A stretch of DNA of 56,458 bases from an uncultured Prevotella sp. (GCA_900545525.1 UQZX01000020.1:1-56458), one strand, 5' to 3'; positions 33,309 through 42,736 are shown, counted from the first letter of the stretch. Numbers and translations are program-made. The notes: a model not told the origin generated them from the letters alone.

Positions 33309-33950
33309 ATGATAGATAATAACGTAAGTCTGGATCTTATGGAGTTCATAGAAACAGACATACTGCCACGCTACACATCATTTGACAAAGCACACAACCT
33401 TACTCATGCCACACGCGTTATAAGCCGTTCGCTTGCTCTTGCGCGGCACATCGGAGCCAATGTAAACATGGCATACGCCACGGCTGCATACCACGACCTC
33501 GGTCTGGAAGGTCCGCGTGCCATACATCACATAACGAGCGGCAAGATATTGTCTGCCGACGTGAGGCTGCGCAAGTGGTTCTCGGCTGAGCAGATAAAGA
33601 TAATGAAAGAGGCGGTGGAGGACCACCGGGCATCGGCATCACATGCCCCGCGCAGCATATACGGGAAGATTGTGGCAGAGGCAGACCGCGACCTTGAACC
33701 GGAAATAGTATTTACAAGAACGATAGAGTTCGGCATTGACCACTATCCTGACAAGGACAAGGAAGGACAATGGAAGCGTTTCAGGGAGCATCTTGAAAAC
33801 AAATACTCCATAAACGGATACATAAAGCTATGGATATCCGGTTCTGTCAATGAACAAAATCTCAAGAAAATAAGGGAATATATCAGCAATCCGACAGTTC
33901 TGAGAAAGGTTTTCGACAGCATTTACGACAATGTGAAGGACAATGTTTAA
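33309..33950 (+). CDS. HD-domain phosphohydrolase
   Basis: 213 residues. Metal ligands of the HD fold are visible: His in AHNLTHATRV, His-Asp in AAYHDLGLEG, His in VEDHRASASH and Asp in EADRDLEPE. Likely a hydrolase of a nucleotide or other phosphate ester; the substrate cannot be read. The C-terminal 60 residues are Asn/Lys-rich. It is divergent from menA and is followed after 50 bases by the cyclophilin gene. Confidence 0.87.
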   Translation: MIDNNVSLDLMEFIETDILPRYTSFDKAHNLTHATRVISRSLALARHIGANVNMAYATAAYHDLGLEGPRAIHHITSGKILSADVRLRKWFSAEQIKIMKEAVEDHRASASHAPRSIYGKIVAEADRDLEPEIVFTRTIEFGIDHYPDKDKEGQWKRFREHLENKYSINGYIKLWISGSVNEQNLKKIREYISNPTVLRKVFDSIYDNVKDNV

Positions 33951-34000
33951 TGGAGCCTTACAATGATAAAGAAGATATCACGACATAATAAACAAGAGTT

Positions 34001-34684
34001 ATGAAAAGACTGATAACATCATTATTCATTGCCGCTATTCCCCTTCTGCTGTCCGCACAGGCTGAAAACGGACCGCGCCGGAGGATGACAATGGAAACAA
34101 GCAAGGGCACGATACGTATCGAATTGTATAACGAGACACCGCTTCACAGGGACAATTTCATCCGGCTGGCAAAGGAAGGGTTTTATGACGGACTGCTTTT
34201 CCACCGCGTCATAAGCAGCTTCATGATTCAAGGAGGCGACCCGGCAAGCCGCAACGCAGAAAAAGGGGCACGGCTCGGGGCATCAGCCGACACGGCGACA
34301 ATACCGGCAGAGATACGCTTCCCTACACTTTTCCACAAGCGTGGGGCACTATGCGCGGCACGCGAGGGCGACAACGGCAATCCGCAACGTGCTTCGTCGG
34401 CATCACAGTTCTACATAGTATACGGCACACGCTTTAACGACGAGATGCTCGATCAGGTGCAGGCGCGCCTTGACCGTACTACGCAAGGAACCGTAAAGCT
34501 CACCGACGACGTGCGCGAGGCATACAAGGCAAAGGGAGGAACGCCGCATCTTGACGGGCAATATACTGTCTTCGGCGAAGTTACAGAAGGCATGGACGTG
34601 GTGAAAGAGATACAATGGGCGGACACGGACGAGAACGACCGCCCCATTGAAGACATACAGATAATAAAGGTAACAGCCGACTAA
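34001..34684 (+). CDS. Exported cyclophilin-type peptidyl-prolyl isomerase
   Basis: 227 residues. Signal peptide KRLITSLFIAAIPLLLSAQA, then the cyclophilin domain with LLFHRVISSFMIQGGDP (catalytic Arg in FHRV), SSASQFYIVYG and FGEVTEGMDVV. A charged insertion of about 35 residues (LDQVQARLDR to AYKAKGG) precedes the last strands, as in Bacteroidetes homologues. Works on proteins folding in the periplasm. The MATE gene starts seven bases later. Confidence 0.95.
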   Translation: MKRLITSLFIAAIPLLLSAQAENGPRRRMTMETSKGTIRIELYNETPLHRDNFIRLAKEGFYDGLLFHRVISSFMIQGGDPASRNAEKGARLGASADTATIPAEIRFPTLFHKRGALCAAREGDNGNPQRASSASQFYIVYGTRFNDEMLDQVQARLDRTTQGTVKLTDDVREAYKAKGGTPHLDGQYTVFGEVTEGMDVVKEIQWADTDENDRPIEDIQIIKVTAD

Positions 34685-34691
34685 GAGATTT

Positions 34692-36058
34692 ATGGAAAGT
34701 AAGAGACTTGACAGAGACAAGATAGATTTCGGCAACGGCCGCATAGGGAAAGTATTCCGTTCATTGTTCTTTCCCACCCTCATCGGCATGATTTTCAACT
34801 CGGCGCTGACCGTCATCGACGGCATATTCGTAGGTCACGGCGTCGGTTCCACGGGTATAGCCGCCGTCAATATCGTGGCTCCGCTGTTCCTTGTGGCTCC
34901 GGAACAGGACTCATGTTCGGCATAGGGGCATCAGTTGTGGCAAGCATACGGTTGTCTGAAGACAACGTTAAGGCGGCATCCATAATACTTACGCAGGCAT
35001 TCGCAGCCGGACTGCTTGTCCTCGGGATTATATGTGCGGTGTGCCTTGCTTTTCCTGAAGATGTATTATGCGCCCTCGGATGCAGCCCTCTTCTTGAAGC
35101 CAATGCAATGGAGTATATGCTTTGGCTCATACCGGGACTGCTGTTCCTTTTTGCCGAGTGTGTAGGAATGATGCTAATACGCCTTGACGGTTCACCGAGA
35201 TATGCCATGTGGATACAGATTGTTGCCGCCGTTATCAACATCGCCCTCGACTGGTACATGATATTCCCACTTGGTCTTGGCGTGAAAGGTGCGGCACAGG
35301 CGACATCAGCTGCATGCGCCGCAGGCGGCATTATGGCTGTGGTCTACTTTGTGTGGTTCTCGTCCAAACTGAAATTTTACCGTCTAAAGCTGTCCGTAAC
35401 GTCACTGCTTCTGTCGCTGCGCAATGTAGCATACATCATAAAGATAGGCTTTGCAACTTTTCTTACCGAGCTTGCCATGAGTGTGATGATGCTCACAGGC
35501 AACTATATGTTCATGTCCATGCTCAACGAAGAAGGAGTTGCCGCTTTTGCGGTGGCGTGCTATCTCTTCCCGATAGTGTTCTCCATAAGCAACGCCGTGG
35601 CACAGTCGGCACAGCCGATAATAAGTTTCAACTACGGTGCACACAACAGTCCGCGTGTAATACGCGCCCTTCAGGTGTCGCTTGCCACTGCCACTATCTG
35701 CGGCATTGCCGTGTCATTGGGTCTTTGGGCTGGTGCTCCGGCTATAGTCTCGATGTTCCTCGACACTTCGGAAGAGGCATACGGGATAGCCGTCGCCGGG
35801 CTTCCGCTGTTCTCCCTGTGCCCTGTCTTCTTCGCAATAAACATCGCTTTCATCGGATATTACCAGAGTATAGAACGCGCCGTCACGTCAACGGTGTTCA
35901 CACTGCTCAGGGGTATGCTTCTGCTTGTACCTTGCTTTGTTGCCCTCCCGCACCTTATCGGGGTTCCAGGACTTTGGCTTGCCATCCCTGCCGCCGAGGC
36001 AATAACGCTGATAATAGTGGTATTGTTTTATAAGAGGCATGCCGCTGCACCGATATAA
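34692..36058 (+). pseudogene. MATE family efflux transporter, broken by a one-base frameshift
   Basis: Two frames together give one MATE transporter of about 455 residues. The first (34692-34925) carries the N-terminus (FFPTLIGMIFNSALTVIDGIFVG, NIVAPLFLVA) and stops soon after the break. The second frame continues without loss (SGTGLMFGIGASVVASI at about 34898 onward, to 36058) through ten or more membrane helices. One base is missing at 34896-34898, where GTG GC must be followed by TCC GGA. It may be a true mutation, a sequencing error or, less likely, programmed shifting. The second half has its own Met at 34913 but would lack the first two helices. Confidence 0.88.
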
Positions 36059-36118
36059 CGGACGGCATACACATCATTTTCCATCACCTTGTCGTGCCAC
36101 GAGCCATGCCCTGCCCTG

Positions 36119-36274
36119 TCATTGTCTTATATACACATAGTATATGGCGGCAAGTACCGCCACAATGACAGCGAGAATGACTGTCTTTATCAGGCATCCG
36201 GCAACCTTCTTCATAATGAAGAAGGCAACAATGAAGGCAACAAGGCAGAATATATAATATCCAAAGTTTTCCAT
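36119..36274 (-). CDS. Small membrane protein, 51 aa
   Basis: Reads MENFGYYIFCLVAFIVAFF, a short Lys-Lys turn with Cys (KKVAGCLIK), then TVILAVIVAVLAAIYYVYIRQ. Two membrane helices joined by a basic loop fill the protein. It is 22 bases downstream of the pseudouridine synthase stop on the same strand. Codon use and the two clean helices favour a real gene, and I recall similar short proteins in Bacteroidales. Function unknown. Confidence 0.72.
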   Translation of the reverse strand: MENFGYYIFCLVAFIVAFFIMKKVAGCLIKTVILAVIVAVLAAIYYVYIRQ

Positions 36275-36296
36275 ATACAGGCTTTTTATCTGATTA

Positions 36297-37190
36297 TCAT
36301 TTGAACAGACGGCGGAACTGAGCCGGTATCATAGTCTCGAATTCCATGCGCTCACGCGTAACGGGATGCCAGAAGCACAGCACGTAAGCATGCAGGCACA
36401 GGCGGTGAATGGGGTCGTCGCCGTTGCCATACTTCACATCTCCGCAGACCGGATGCCCCATGTCTGCCGAGTGAACACGTATCTGGTTCTTGCGCCCCGT
36501 CTCCAAAGAATATTCCACGAGGCTGTGTTCGGTTGTGCGTGCCAGCGTATGAAAATGCGTAATGGCATACTTTCCGCCGTTGTCCACGGGCGATGAGTAT
36601 GTAATATATGCCTTGTTGTCCTTCAGCCAGTTGGCAATTGTACCTCCGTCTTCCTCCATCTCACCGCTTACAACGGCAACATAACGGCGGTCGTACACTA
36701 TGTCGTGCCAGTTATGTTCGAGTATCTGCTCCGTCTCTATGTCCTTTGCGTAAATCATCAGCCCGCTCGTGTCGCGGTCAAGACGGTGGACAACATGTGC
36801 CGTACAGCGCTGGCGCGTCTTGCGGAAGTAGTCGTCAAGCACAGCCTTCACGTTGAGCGAGCGTCCTCCGGCAGCCATTGACAGTATGCCGATGTTCTTC
36901 TCGACAACCACAAGGTAGCGGTCTTCGTATACAATCTTCACATAACGGCTCTTCAGTATGTCGTTGTTGCGCTTTGTCTTGCTTACAGACACCTTCATGC
37001 CGGGCTGCAGCGGATAGTCAAACTGCGTCACCACCTTGCCGTTAACCTTTATACCTTTGCCCTGAAGCGTCGCCTTTATCTTGTTTCTGCTCTCTCCTTT
37101 CAAGTTTTCCAGCAGCCACTCAAGCAGCGGGCGTTCCTCATTCACCGTGTAATGAGCATATTGTTCCTGATTGATATAACTGTTCTTCAT
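36297..37190 (-). CDS. RluA-type 23S rRNA/tRNA pseudouridine synthase
   Basis: 297 residues from the Met before KNSYINQEQY, which follows the promoter; the longer frame starts upstream of it. An S4-like RNA-binding domain (residues about 20-80, GIKVNGKVVTQFDYPLQPG) precedes the catalytic domain with HVVHRLDRDTSGLMIYAK (catalytic Asp), LETGRKNQIRVHSADMGHPVCGD and the C-terminal LHAYVLCFWHP. Target site cannot be assigned. Confidence 0.93.
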   Translation of the reverse strand: MKNSYINQEQYAHYTVNEERPLLEWLLENLKGESRNKIKATLQGKGIKVNGKVVTQFDYPLQPGMKVSVSKTKRNNDILKSRYVKIVYEDRYLVVVEKNIGILSMAAGGRSLNVKAVLDDYFRKTRQRCTAHVVHRLDRDTSGLMIYAKDIETEQILEHNWHDIVYDRRYVAVVSGEMEEDGGTIANWLKDNKAYITYSSPVDNGGKYAITHFHTLARTTEHSLVEYSLETGRKNQIRVHSADMGHPVCGDVKYGNGDDPIHRLCLHAYVLCFWHPVTRERMEFETMIPAQFRRLFK

Positions 37191-37216
37191 CAATAACCTT
37201 CTGTTTTTTACGGGTG

Positions 37217-37248
37217 CAAATATACGCCGATTTATCGAACATTCCAAA
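37217..37248 (-). promoter_or_regulatory. Promoter of the pseudouridine synthase gene
   Basis: Minus strand: TTTG (37245-37248), 20 bases, TATATTTG (37217-37224), about 27 bases before the ATG at 37190. Confidence 0.75.
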
Positions 37249-37480
37249 TTAAAGAAGCATATTCAATGCGTTTTAACAGGCTAAATCAAAATGTCATTAT
37301 TTACGGCATCCGGCTTTCTTATTGACTTTCCGCAACCCTAAAATAAGGCGGTCCGCCGAAAATAAAAGCTTTCCAGACGCAAAAACTGTCTTAATTCGTG
37401 AGCAGCGGCAACGCGCTGTACAACAGTCCGTTGCATCGTTTCAACCATATTTGTGCAATAAAAGCATGCGGCTCTTGACA

Positions 37481-37679
37481 GAAATATGCCTGATTTCACC
37501 TTAAAACATGCCACTTTATGGTGACAAATCAGGCACTTTATGATGCAATACATGACATATAAGAGCACAAAATGCGGCATTTCACCCTGAAATATGCCGC
37601 ATTTTACAAGATAATTGCAGGCATTTTAATGCCACAGCACGGCTGTTAAAGAGTTCTTAACATCTCGTTTGACAAAAAC
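37481..37679. repeat. 22-bp-period GCC/GGC array plus shared element
   Basis: TGCC or GGCA cores start at 37487, 37509, 37532, 37576, 37595 and 37620. The perfect hairpin AAAATGCGGCAT / ATGCCGCATTTT (37569-37605) is part of it. At 37645-37679 follows GTTAAA, CTTAACATCTC and CAAAAA, also seen at 15614-15646. It lies in the 670-base gap between the pseudouridine synthase and ABC-F genes; no gene in the gap. Confidence 0.75.
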
Positions 37680-37848
37680 AGCGCACATTTTCCGTCTGAC
37701 ACTTTGCCGCTGTTTGCAGCCATAAGCATGGCATTATGTCAACCGCAGGCATCTGTCACAGACAACGCCGGCAGCCCGTCCGCCCTGCCCGTCAGCGGGT
37801 GCACACAGTCATAACCGCAAGCATAAACCGTTGTTATATACGGTTTTA

Positions 37849-37880
37849 TTTGTGCACATCAAATAAAATTAGTACTTTTG
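37849..37880 (+). promoter_or_regulatory. Promoter of the ABC-F gene
   Basis: TTTG (37849-37852), 20 bases, TACTTTTG (37873-37880), 36 bases upstream of the ATG. Confidence 0.78.
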
Positions 37881-37915
37881 CAGCCGTTTTTAATATATAT
37901 AAGGTATAAGATACA

Positions 37916-39529
37916 ATGATAACAGTTTCCAATCTTGCAATCCAATTCGGTAAGAGGGTTCTTTACAAGGACGTAAACATCAAGTTCACAAACGGTAACA
38001 TCTATGGCGTGATAGGCGCAAACGGCGCCGGAAAGTCAACACTGCTCAAGGCGATAAGCGGCGAGCTGGAACCAAACAAGGGCAGCGTGGAGCTTGGACC
38101 GGGCGAGCGTTTGTCGGTATTGGACCAGGACCACTTTAAATACGACGCCTTCACCGTGCTCGACACAGTGCTTATGGGACACCAGCCGCTGTGGGAGAAC
38201 ATGAAGGAACGCGAAGCTCTTTACTCCAAAGACGAGATGACCGAGGAGGAAGGCAACCGCGCGGCAGACCTCGAACTGAAGTTTGCCGAGATGGACGGCT
38301 GGAACGCCGAGAGCGACGCGGCACAGATGCTGTCGAACCTCGGCATAAAGGAAGACATGCACTACAGGCAGATGAGCGAGCTGTCTAACAGCGAGAAGGT
38401 ACGCGTGATGCTTGCGAAGGCTCTCTTCGGCAATCCGGACAACCTTCTGCTCGACGAGCCTACCAACGACCTTGACCTTGATACCGTGCAATGGCTTGAG
38501 ACATATCTCAGCAACGTGGAGCAGACGGTGCTCGTGGTAAGCCACGACCGCCACTTCCTCGATGCCGTGAGCACGCAGACCGTAGATATCGACTTCGGAA
38601 AGGTCACGGTGTTCTCCGGCAACTACTCGTTCTGGTACGAAAGCTCGCAGCTTGCCCTGCGTCAGGCGCAGAACCAGCGTCAGAAAGCCGAAGAGAAGCG
38701 CAAGGAACTTGAAGAGTTCATACGCCGCTTCTCTGCCAACGTGGCAAAGAGCAAGCAGACGACAAGCCGCAAGAAGATGCTTGAGAAGCTTAACGTAGAG
38801 GAGATACGCCCGTCGTCGAGGAAATATCCGGGCATCATCTTCCAAATGGAACGCGAGCCGGGTAACCAGATACTCGAGGTTGAGGGACTGAAAGCCGTTG
38901 ACACGGACGGCACGGTGCTCTTCGACAATGTAAACTTCAACATTGAAAAAGGCGAGAAGGTAGTGTTCCTCAGCCACAATCCCAAGGCAATGACGGCACT
39001 CTTCGAAATAATCAACGGCAACAGGCAGGCCGACGCCGGCACATACAAGTGGGGCGTGACGATAACGACGGCATATCTGCCGCTCGACAACACCGAGTTC
39101 TTCAACAGCAACATGAACCTTGTTGAGTGGCTCAGCCAGTTCGGTGCAGGCAACGAAGTGCAGATGAAAGGCTATTTGGGCCGCATGCTGTTCAGTGGTG
39201 AGGAGGTCCTGAAGAAGGTCAACGTGCTTAGCGGAGGCGAGAAGATGCGCTGCATGATTGCGCGCATGCAGCTGAAGAACGCCAACTGCATAATCCTCGA
39301 CACGCCTACAAACCACCTCGACCTTGAAAGCATACAGGCTTTCAACAACAATCTTGTGGGCTTTAAGGGCAACGTTCTTTTCAGCAGTCACGACCATGAG
39401 TTCATACAGACCGTGGCAAACCGCATAATAGAGCTTACGCCGAAGGGCACGATAGACAAGCTGATGCAGTATGACGACTACATTTATGACGAACAGCTGA
39501 AGGCACAGCGTGCCAAAATGTACGAATAA
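37916..39529 (+). CDS. ABC-F ATPase (YbiT-like), second domain degenerate
   Basis: 537 residues, two nucleotide-binding domains, no membrane segments, so a ribosome-associated ABC-F protein. Domain 1 has Walker A GANGAGKST (34-42), Walker B LLLDEPTND and a weak signature (LSNSEKVRV). The linker between domains (about 245-310) is a charged coiled coil with SKQTTSRKKM. Domain 2 has a good signature (LSGGEKMRCM), but its Walker A reads LSHNPKAM and its Walker B IILDTPTNH, lacking the Lys and the catalytic Glu. One composite site is therefore likely inactive for hydrolysis. grpE and dnaJ follow. Confidence 0.9.
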   Translation: MITVSNLAIQFGKRVLYKDVNIKFTNGNIYGVIGANGAGKSTLLKAISGELEPNKGSVELGPGERLSVLDQDHFKYDAFTVLDTVLMGHQPLWENMKEREALYSKDEMTEEEGNRAADLELKFAEMDGWNAESDAAQMLSNLGIKEDMHYRQMSELSNSEKVRVMLAKALFGNPDNLLLDEPTNDLDLDTVQWLETYLSNVEQTVLVVSHDRHFLDAVSTQTVDIDFGKVTVFSGNYSFWYESSQLALRQAQNQRQKAEEKRKELEEFIRRFSANVAKSKQTTSRKKMLEKLNVEEIRPSSRKYPGIIFQMEREPGNQILEVEGLKAVDTDGTVLFDNVNFNIEKGEKVVFLSHNPKAMTALFEIINGNRQADAGTYKWGVTITTAYLPLDNTEFFNSNMNLVEWLSQFGAGNEVQMKGYLGRMLFSGEEVLKKVNVLSGGEKMRCMIARMQLKNANCIILDTPTNHLDLESIQAFNNNLVGFKGNVLFSSHDHEFIQTVANRIIELTPKGTIDKLMQYDDYIYDEQLKAQRAKMYE

Positions 39530-39593
39530 TTGCCGTAAATACAATATTGGCAAGGTTTTTGTTATATAGTTTGTAACAAACATATCAAATATT

Positions 39594-40220
39594 ATGAGCA
39601 AGGACAAAGACTTTAAAATAGAAGAAAACAACGAGGCTGTGAACAACGGCAACGCAGAGGAAGAGAACACAAGCGCCGCCGGCAACGGCACTGAAGCCGC
39701 ACAGGAGGACGCAGGAGAAACGGATAGCGAGGCGGCAAACGGCACGGAACAGGAGCCGGAAGAAGAGAAGACCCCGCTTGAAAAAGCCGAGGAAGAGATT
39801 GCCGTACTGAAAGACAAGTATCTCCGTTCGGTTGCCGAGTTTGACAATTACCGAAAGAGAACGCTGAAAGAGAAGACCGAACTGATACTCAACGGTTCGG
39901 AAAAGGCTGTCACATCCATACTGCCGATACTCGACGACATGGAGCGCGCGATAGAAAACTCGGCAAAGACAGACGACCCCGCCGTGCTGAAAGAAGGCAT
40001 GGAACTGATACAGCAGAAGTTTATAAAGGCACTGGAGGGCATGGGCGTGAAGAAGATAGACACTGCCGACGCCGACTTCAACACCGATTTCCACGAGGCA
40101 ATAGCCATGGTTCCGGGCATGGGAGACGACAAGAAAGGCAAGGTTCTCGACTGTGTACAGACCGGATACATGCTGAACGACAAAGTCATCAGACATGCCA
40201 AAGTGGCAGTCGGTCAGTAA
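39594..40220 (+). CDS. grpE: Nucleotide exchange factor GrpE
   Basis: Releases ADP from DnaK. 208 residues. The first 60 are acidic and low complexity (NNEAVNNGNAEEENTSAAGN), then a long helix (EEEIAVLKDKYLRSVAEFDNYRKRT) and the C-terminal beta domain with EAIAMVPGMGDD and VLDCVQTGYMLNDKVIRHAKV. dnaJ follows after 47 bases. dnaK itself is elsewhere. Confidence 0.96.
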   Translation: MSKDKDFKIEENNEAVNNGNAEEENTSAAGNGTEAAQEDAGETDSEAANGTEQEPEEEKTPLEKAEEEIAVLKDKYLRSVAEFDNYRKRTLKEKTELILNGSEKAVTSILPILDDMERAIENSAKTDDPAVLKEGMELIQQKFIKALEGMGVKKIDTADADFNTDFHEAIAMVPGMGDDKKGKVLDCVQTGYMLNDKVIRHAKVAVGQ

Positions 40221-40267
40221 AGTGAGAGTGAACAGTGAAAGATTAAGAGTGAAGATTTTATACAATA

Positions 40268-41431
40268 ATGGCAGAGAAAAGAGATTACTATGAAGTGCTT
40301 GGCGTTGACAAGAACGCTTCGGAAGACGAGATAAAGAAAGCTTATCGCAAGATTGCCATAAAGTATCACCCCGACCGCAACCCCGGTGACAAGGACGCAG
40401 AGAACAAGTTCAAGGAGGCTGCCGAGGCATACGACGTGCTCCACGACCCCCAGAAGCGCCAGCAGTACGACCAGTTCGGCTTCAGCGGTCCCAGCGGAGC
40501 AGGCGGTTTCGGAGGCTTCAGCGGCGCGGGAGGCTTCAGCATGGACGACATATTCTCCATGTTCGGCGACGTTTTCGGCGGACGCGGGGGCTTCGGAGGA
40601 TTTGGCGGAGGCTGTCAGCATCGCCCCACACAGCACCGCGGGTCAGATTTAAGACTTAAAGTCCGCCTGTCACTGCACGAAATTTCAACGGGAGTAACCA
40701 AGAAATTCAAGGTTAAGAAGGACATACAGTGCAGCCATTGCCACGGCAGCGGAGCCGAGGCGGGCAGCGGAACGGAGACATGCCCCACATGTCATGGCAG
40801 CGGAGTTGTCACCCGCACCACACAGAGCCTGTTCGGTATGATGCAGACACAGAGCGTCTGCCCTACCTGCGGAGGCGAAGGAAAGGTGATAAAGAACAAG
40901 TGTCATGAGTGCGGCGGAAGCGGTGTTGTCAAAGGTGAGGAAGTTGTAGAGATAAACATTCCGGCAGGAGTGGAGGAAGGAATGGTAGTAAACGTTCCGG
41001 GAAAAGGCAATGCCGGAAGACACAACGGCATACCCGGCAACATACAGGTATATATAGAAGAGGAGCCTAACGACACCTTCGTGCGCGACGGCAACAACCT
41101 TATATACAACCTGCTGCTGAGCTTCCCCACGGCGGCATTGGGCGGAAACGTTGAAATTCCGACCATCGACGGGCACAAAGTACGCATAAAGATAGAACCG
41201 GGAACACAGCCGGGAAAGACCCTGAGACTGCGCGGGAAAGGACTTCCTGCCGTACAGGGCTATGGAAGAGGCACCGGAGACCTTGTCGTGAACATCAGCG
41301 TATACGTGCCGAAGACGCTGAGCAAGGACGAGAAGCATGCCCTCGAAAAGATGCAGAAGAGCGACAACTTCGAGGGAGATGCCTCTACAAGGCAGACAAT
41401 CTTCCAGAAATTCAAGAACTATTTCAACTGA
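40268..41431 (+). CDS. dnaJ: Chaperone DnaJ
   Basis: 387 residues, class A Hsp40. J domain with YHPDRNPGDKD (HPD at about 33-35), a Gly/Phe-rich segment (about 75-125, including FGGFSGAGGFSMDDIFSMFG), the zinc domain with four Cys motifs (CSHCHGSG, CPTCHGSG, CPTCGGEG, CHECGGSG), and the C-terminal substrate domains. Partner of DnaK with the adjacent GrpE. Confidence 0.97.
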   Translation: MAEKRDYYEVLGVDKNASEDEIKKAYRKIAIKYHPDRNPGDKDAENKFKEAAEAYDVLHDPQKRQQYDQFGFSGPSGAGGFGGFSGAGGFSMDDIFSMFGDVFGGRGGFGGFGGGCQHRPTQHRGSDLRLKVRLSLHEISTGVTKKFKVKKDIQCSHCHGSGAEAGSGTETCPTCHGSGVVTRTTQSLFGMMQTQSVCPTCGGEGKVIKNKCHECGGSGVVKGEEVVEINIPAGVEEGMVVNVPGKGNAGRHNGIPGNIQVYIEEEPNDTFVRDGNNLIYNLLLSFPTAALGGNVEIPTIDGHKVRIKIEPGTQPGKTLRLRGKGLPAVQGYGRGTGDLVVNISVYVPKTLSKDEKHALEKMQKSDNFEGDASTRQTIFQKFKNYFN

Positions 41432-41449
41432 CAATGAGATCTTTAGGAT

Positions 41450-42736
41450 ATGACTTATAAAGAAACAGTTCAATATCTGTACGACAGCGTCCCCATGTTT
41501 CACAAGGCGGGCGCTGTCGCTTATAAGGAGGGACTGGACAACACGCATGCCCTTGACAGCCACTTCGGTCATCCGCACCGGAAGTTCCGTACCATACATG
41601 TTGCCGGGACAAACGGCAAAGGCTCGTGTTCGCACACCCTTGCGGCAATACTCCAAGCCGAAGGATACCGCGTAGGACTGTACACGTCGCCGCATCTCGT
41701 AAGTTTCCGCGAGCGCATAAAAGTGAACGGCATGCCCATAAGCAAGGAGTATGTGGTGAATTTCGTAGAGCATGAACGCGCGTTCTTCGAACCATTGCAC
41801 CCCAGTTTCTTCGAGCTTACCACTGCCCTCGCCTTCAAATACTTTGCTGACAGCAAGGTGGACATAGCCGTAATAGAGGTGGGACTGGGCGGAAGGCTGG
41901 ACTGTACGAACATCATCAGCCCCGTATTGTCGGTCATAACCAACATCAGCCTCGACCATACACAGTTTCTCGGAGACACCCCTGCAAAGATTGCCGCAGA
42001 AAAAGCAGGCATAATAAAGCCCCATATCCCCGTGGTAATCGGAGAATATACCGATGAGACAAGACCGGTCTTCACGGCAAAGGCATATAAAGAGGAGGCG
42101 CCGATATACTACGCAGAAGACGAAAACGAGATTATATCAGCAGAGCCGCAGACCGACGGAGGCATGTTGTATACGACAAGAGGATGCGGCAAAATAAAAG
42201 GAGAGCTTGGCGGGATATACCAAGTGAAGAACACGGCAACCGTGCTCTGCGCCGCAAAGCGCCTGCTTGAGGCAGGCATACTGACAGACACGGCAAGCAT
42301 AACAGCCGGAACGGCAAATGCCGCAAGCCTTACGGGACTAATGGGAAGGTGGCAGAAGATACAGGAAAAGCCAACCGTTGTATGCGACACAGGACACAAC
42401 ACGGGCGGCTGGACTTATCTTGGCAGACAGCTTGGGATGCAGAAATGCCGGCAGATGCGCATCGTATTCGGCATGGTCGACGACAAGGACATTGACAGTG
42501 TGATGTCCCTTATGCCCCGCAATGCCGTGTATTACTTCACAAAAGCATCTACACACAGGGCTATAAACGAGAGGGAGGTGTGCAGGCACGGCGAGGCGCA
42601 CGGACTGGAAGGCACATGCCACGCCGATGTAAAGAGTGCCTATATGGCGGCAATGGCTGACGCCGACACCGGCGATTTCATATTCGTAGGCGGCAGCAGC
42701 TATGTTGTAGCCGACTTTCTGACATATTGCGTTTAG
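41450..42736 (+). CDS. folC: Bifunctional folylpolyglutamate/dihydrofolate synthase
   Basis: 428 residues. Mur-ligase-type ATP loop VAGTNGKGSCSHTLA, the folate-type YTSPHLVSFRERI, NISLDHTQFLGDT, and the C-terminal CDTGHNTGG region that binds glutamate. Adds glutamate to (dihydro)pteroate and folates. It follows dnaJ after 18 bases, so it may be co-transcribed with the chaperone genes. Confidence 0.95.
   Translation: MTYKETVQYLYDSVPMFHKAGAVAYKEGLDNTHALDSHFGHPHRKFRTIHVAGTNGKGSCSHTLAAILQAEGYRVGLYTSPHLVSFRERIKVNGMPISKEYVVNFVEHERAFFEPLHPSFFELTTALAFKYFADSKVDIAVIEVGLGGRLDCTNIISPVLSVITNISLDHTQFLGDTPAKIAAEKAGIIKPHIPVVIGEYTDETRPVFTAKAYKEEAPIYYAEDENEIISAEPQTDGGMLYTTRGCGKIKGELGGIYQVKNTATVLCAAKRLLEAGILTDTASITAGTANAASLTGLMGRWQKIQEKPTVVCDTGHNTGGWTYLGRQLGMQKCRQMRIVFGMVDDKDIDSVMSLMPRNAVYYFTKASTHRAINEREVCRHGEAHGLEGTCHADVKSAYMAAMADADTGDFIFVGGSSYVVADFLTYCV

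Noticed and set aside
34890..34915. Programmed frameshift in the MATE gene
   Set aside because: No slippery heptamer or obvious downstream stimulator; a simple one-base loss or a sequencing error explains it better.
36089..36304. Plus-strand 71-codon frame opposite the small membrane protein
   Set aside because: The minus-strand frame gives two clean membrane helices and correct spacing to its upstream gene; the plus frame is a low-complexity shadow.
38036..39847. 603-codon open frame on the minus strand inside the ABC-F and grpE genes
   Set aside because: It lies antisense to two clearly identified genes, has Leu/Val/His-rich nonsense composition and no recognisable motif; it results from high-GC codon use on the plus strand.
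40685..42025. 446-codon minus-strand frame antisense to dnaJ and folC
   Set aside because: Mirror of well-supported genes with zinc and ATP motifs on the plus strand; no homology by eye.
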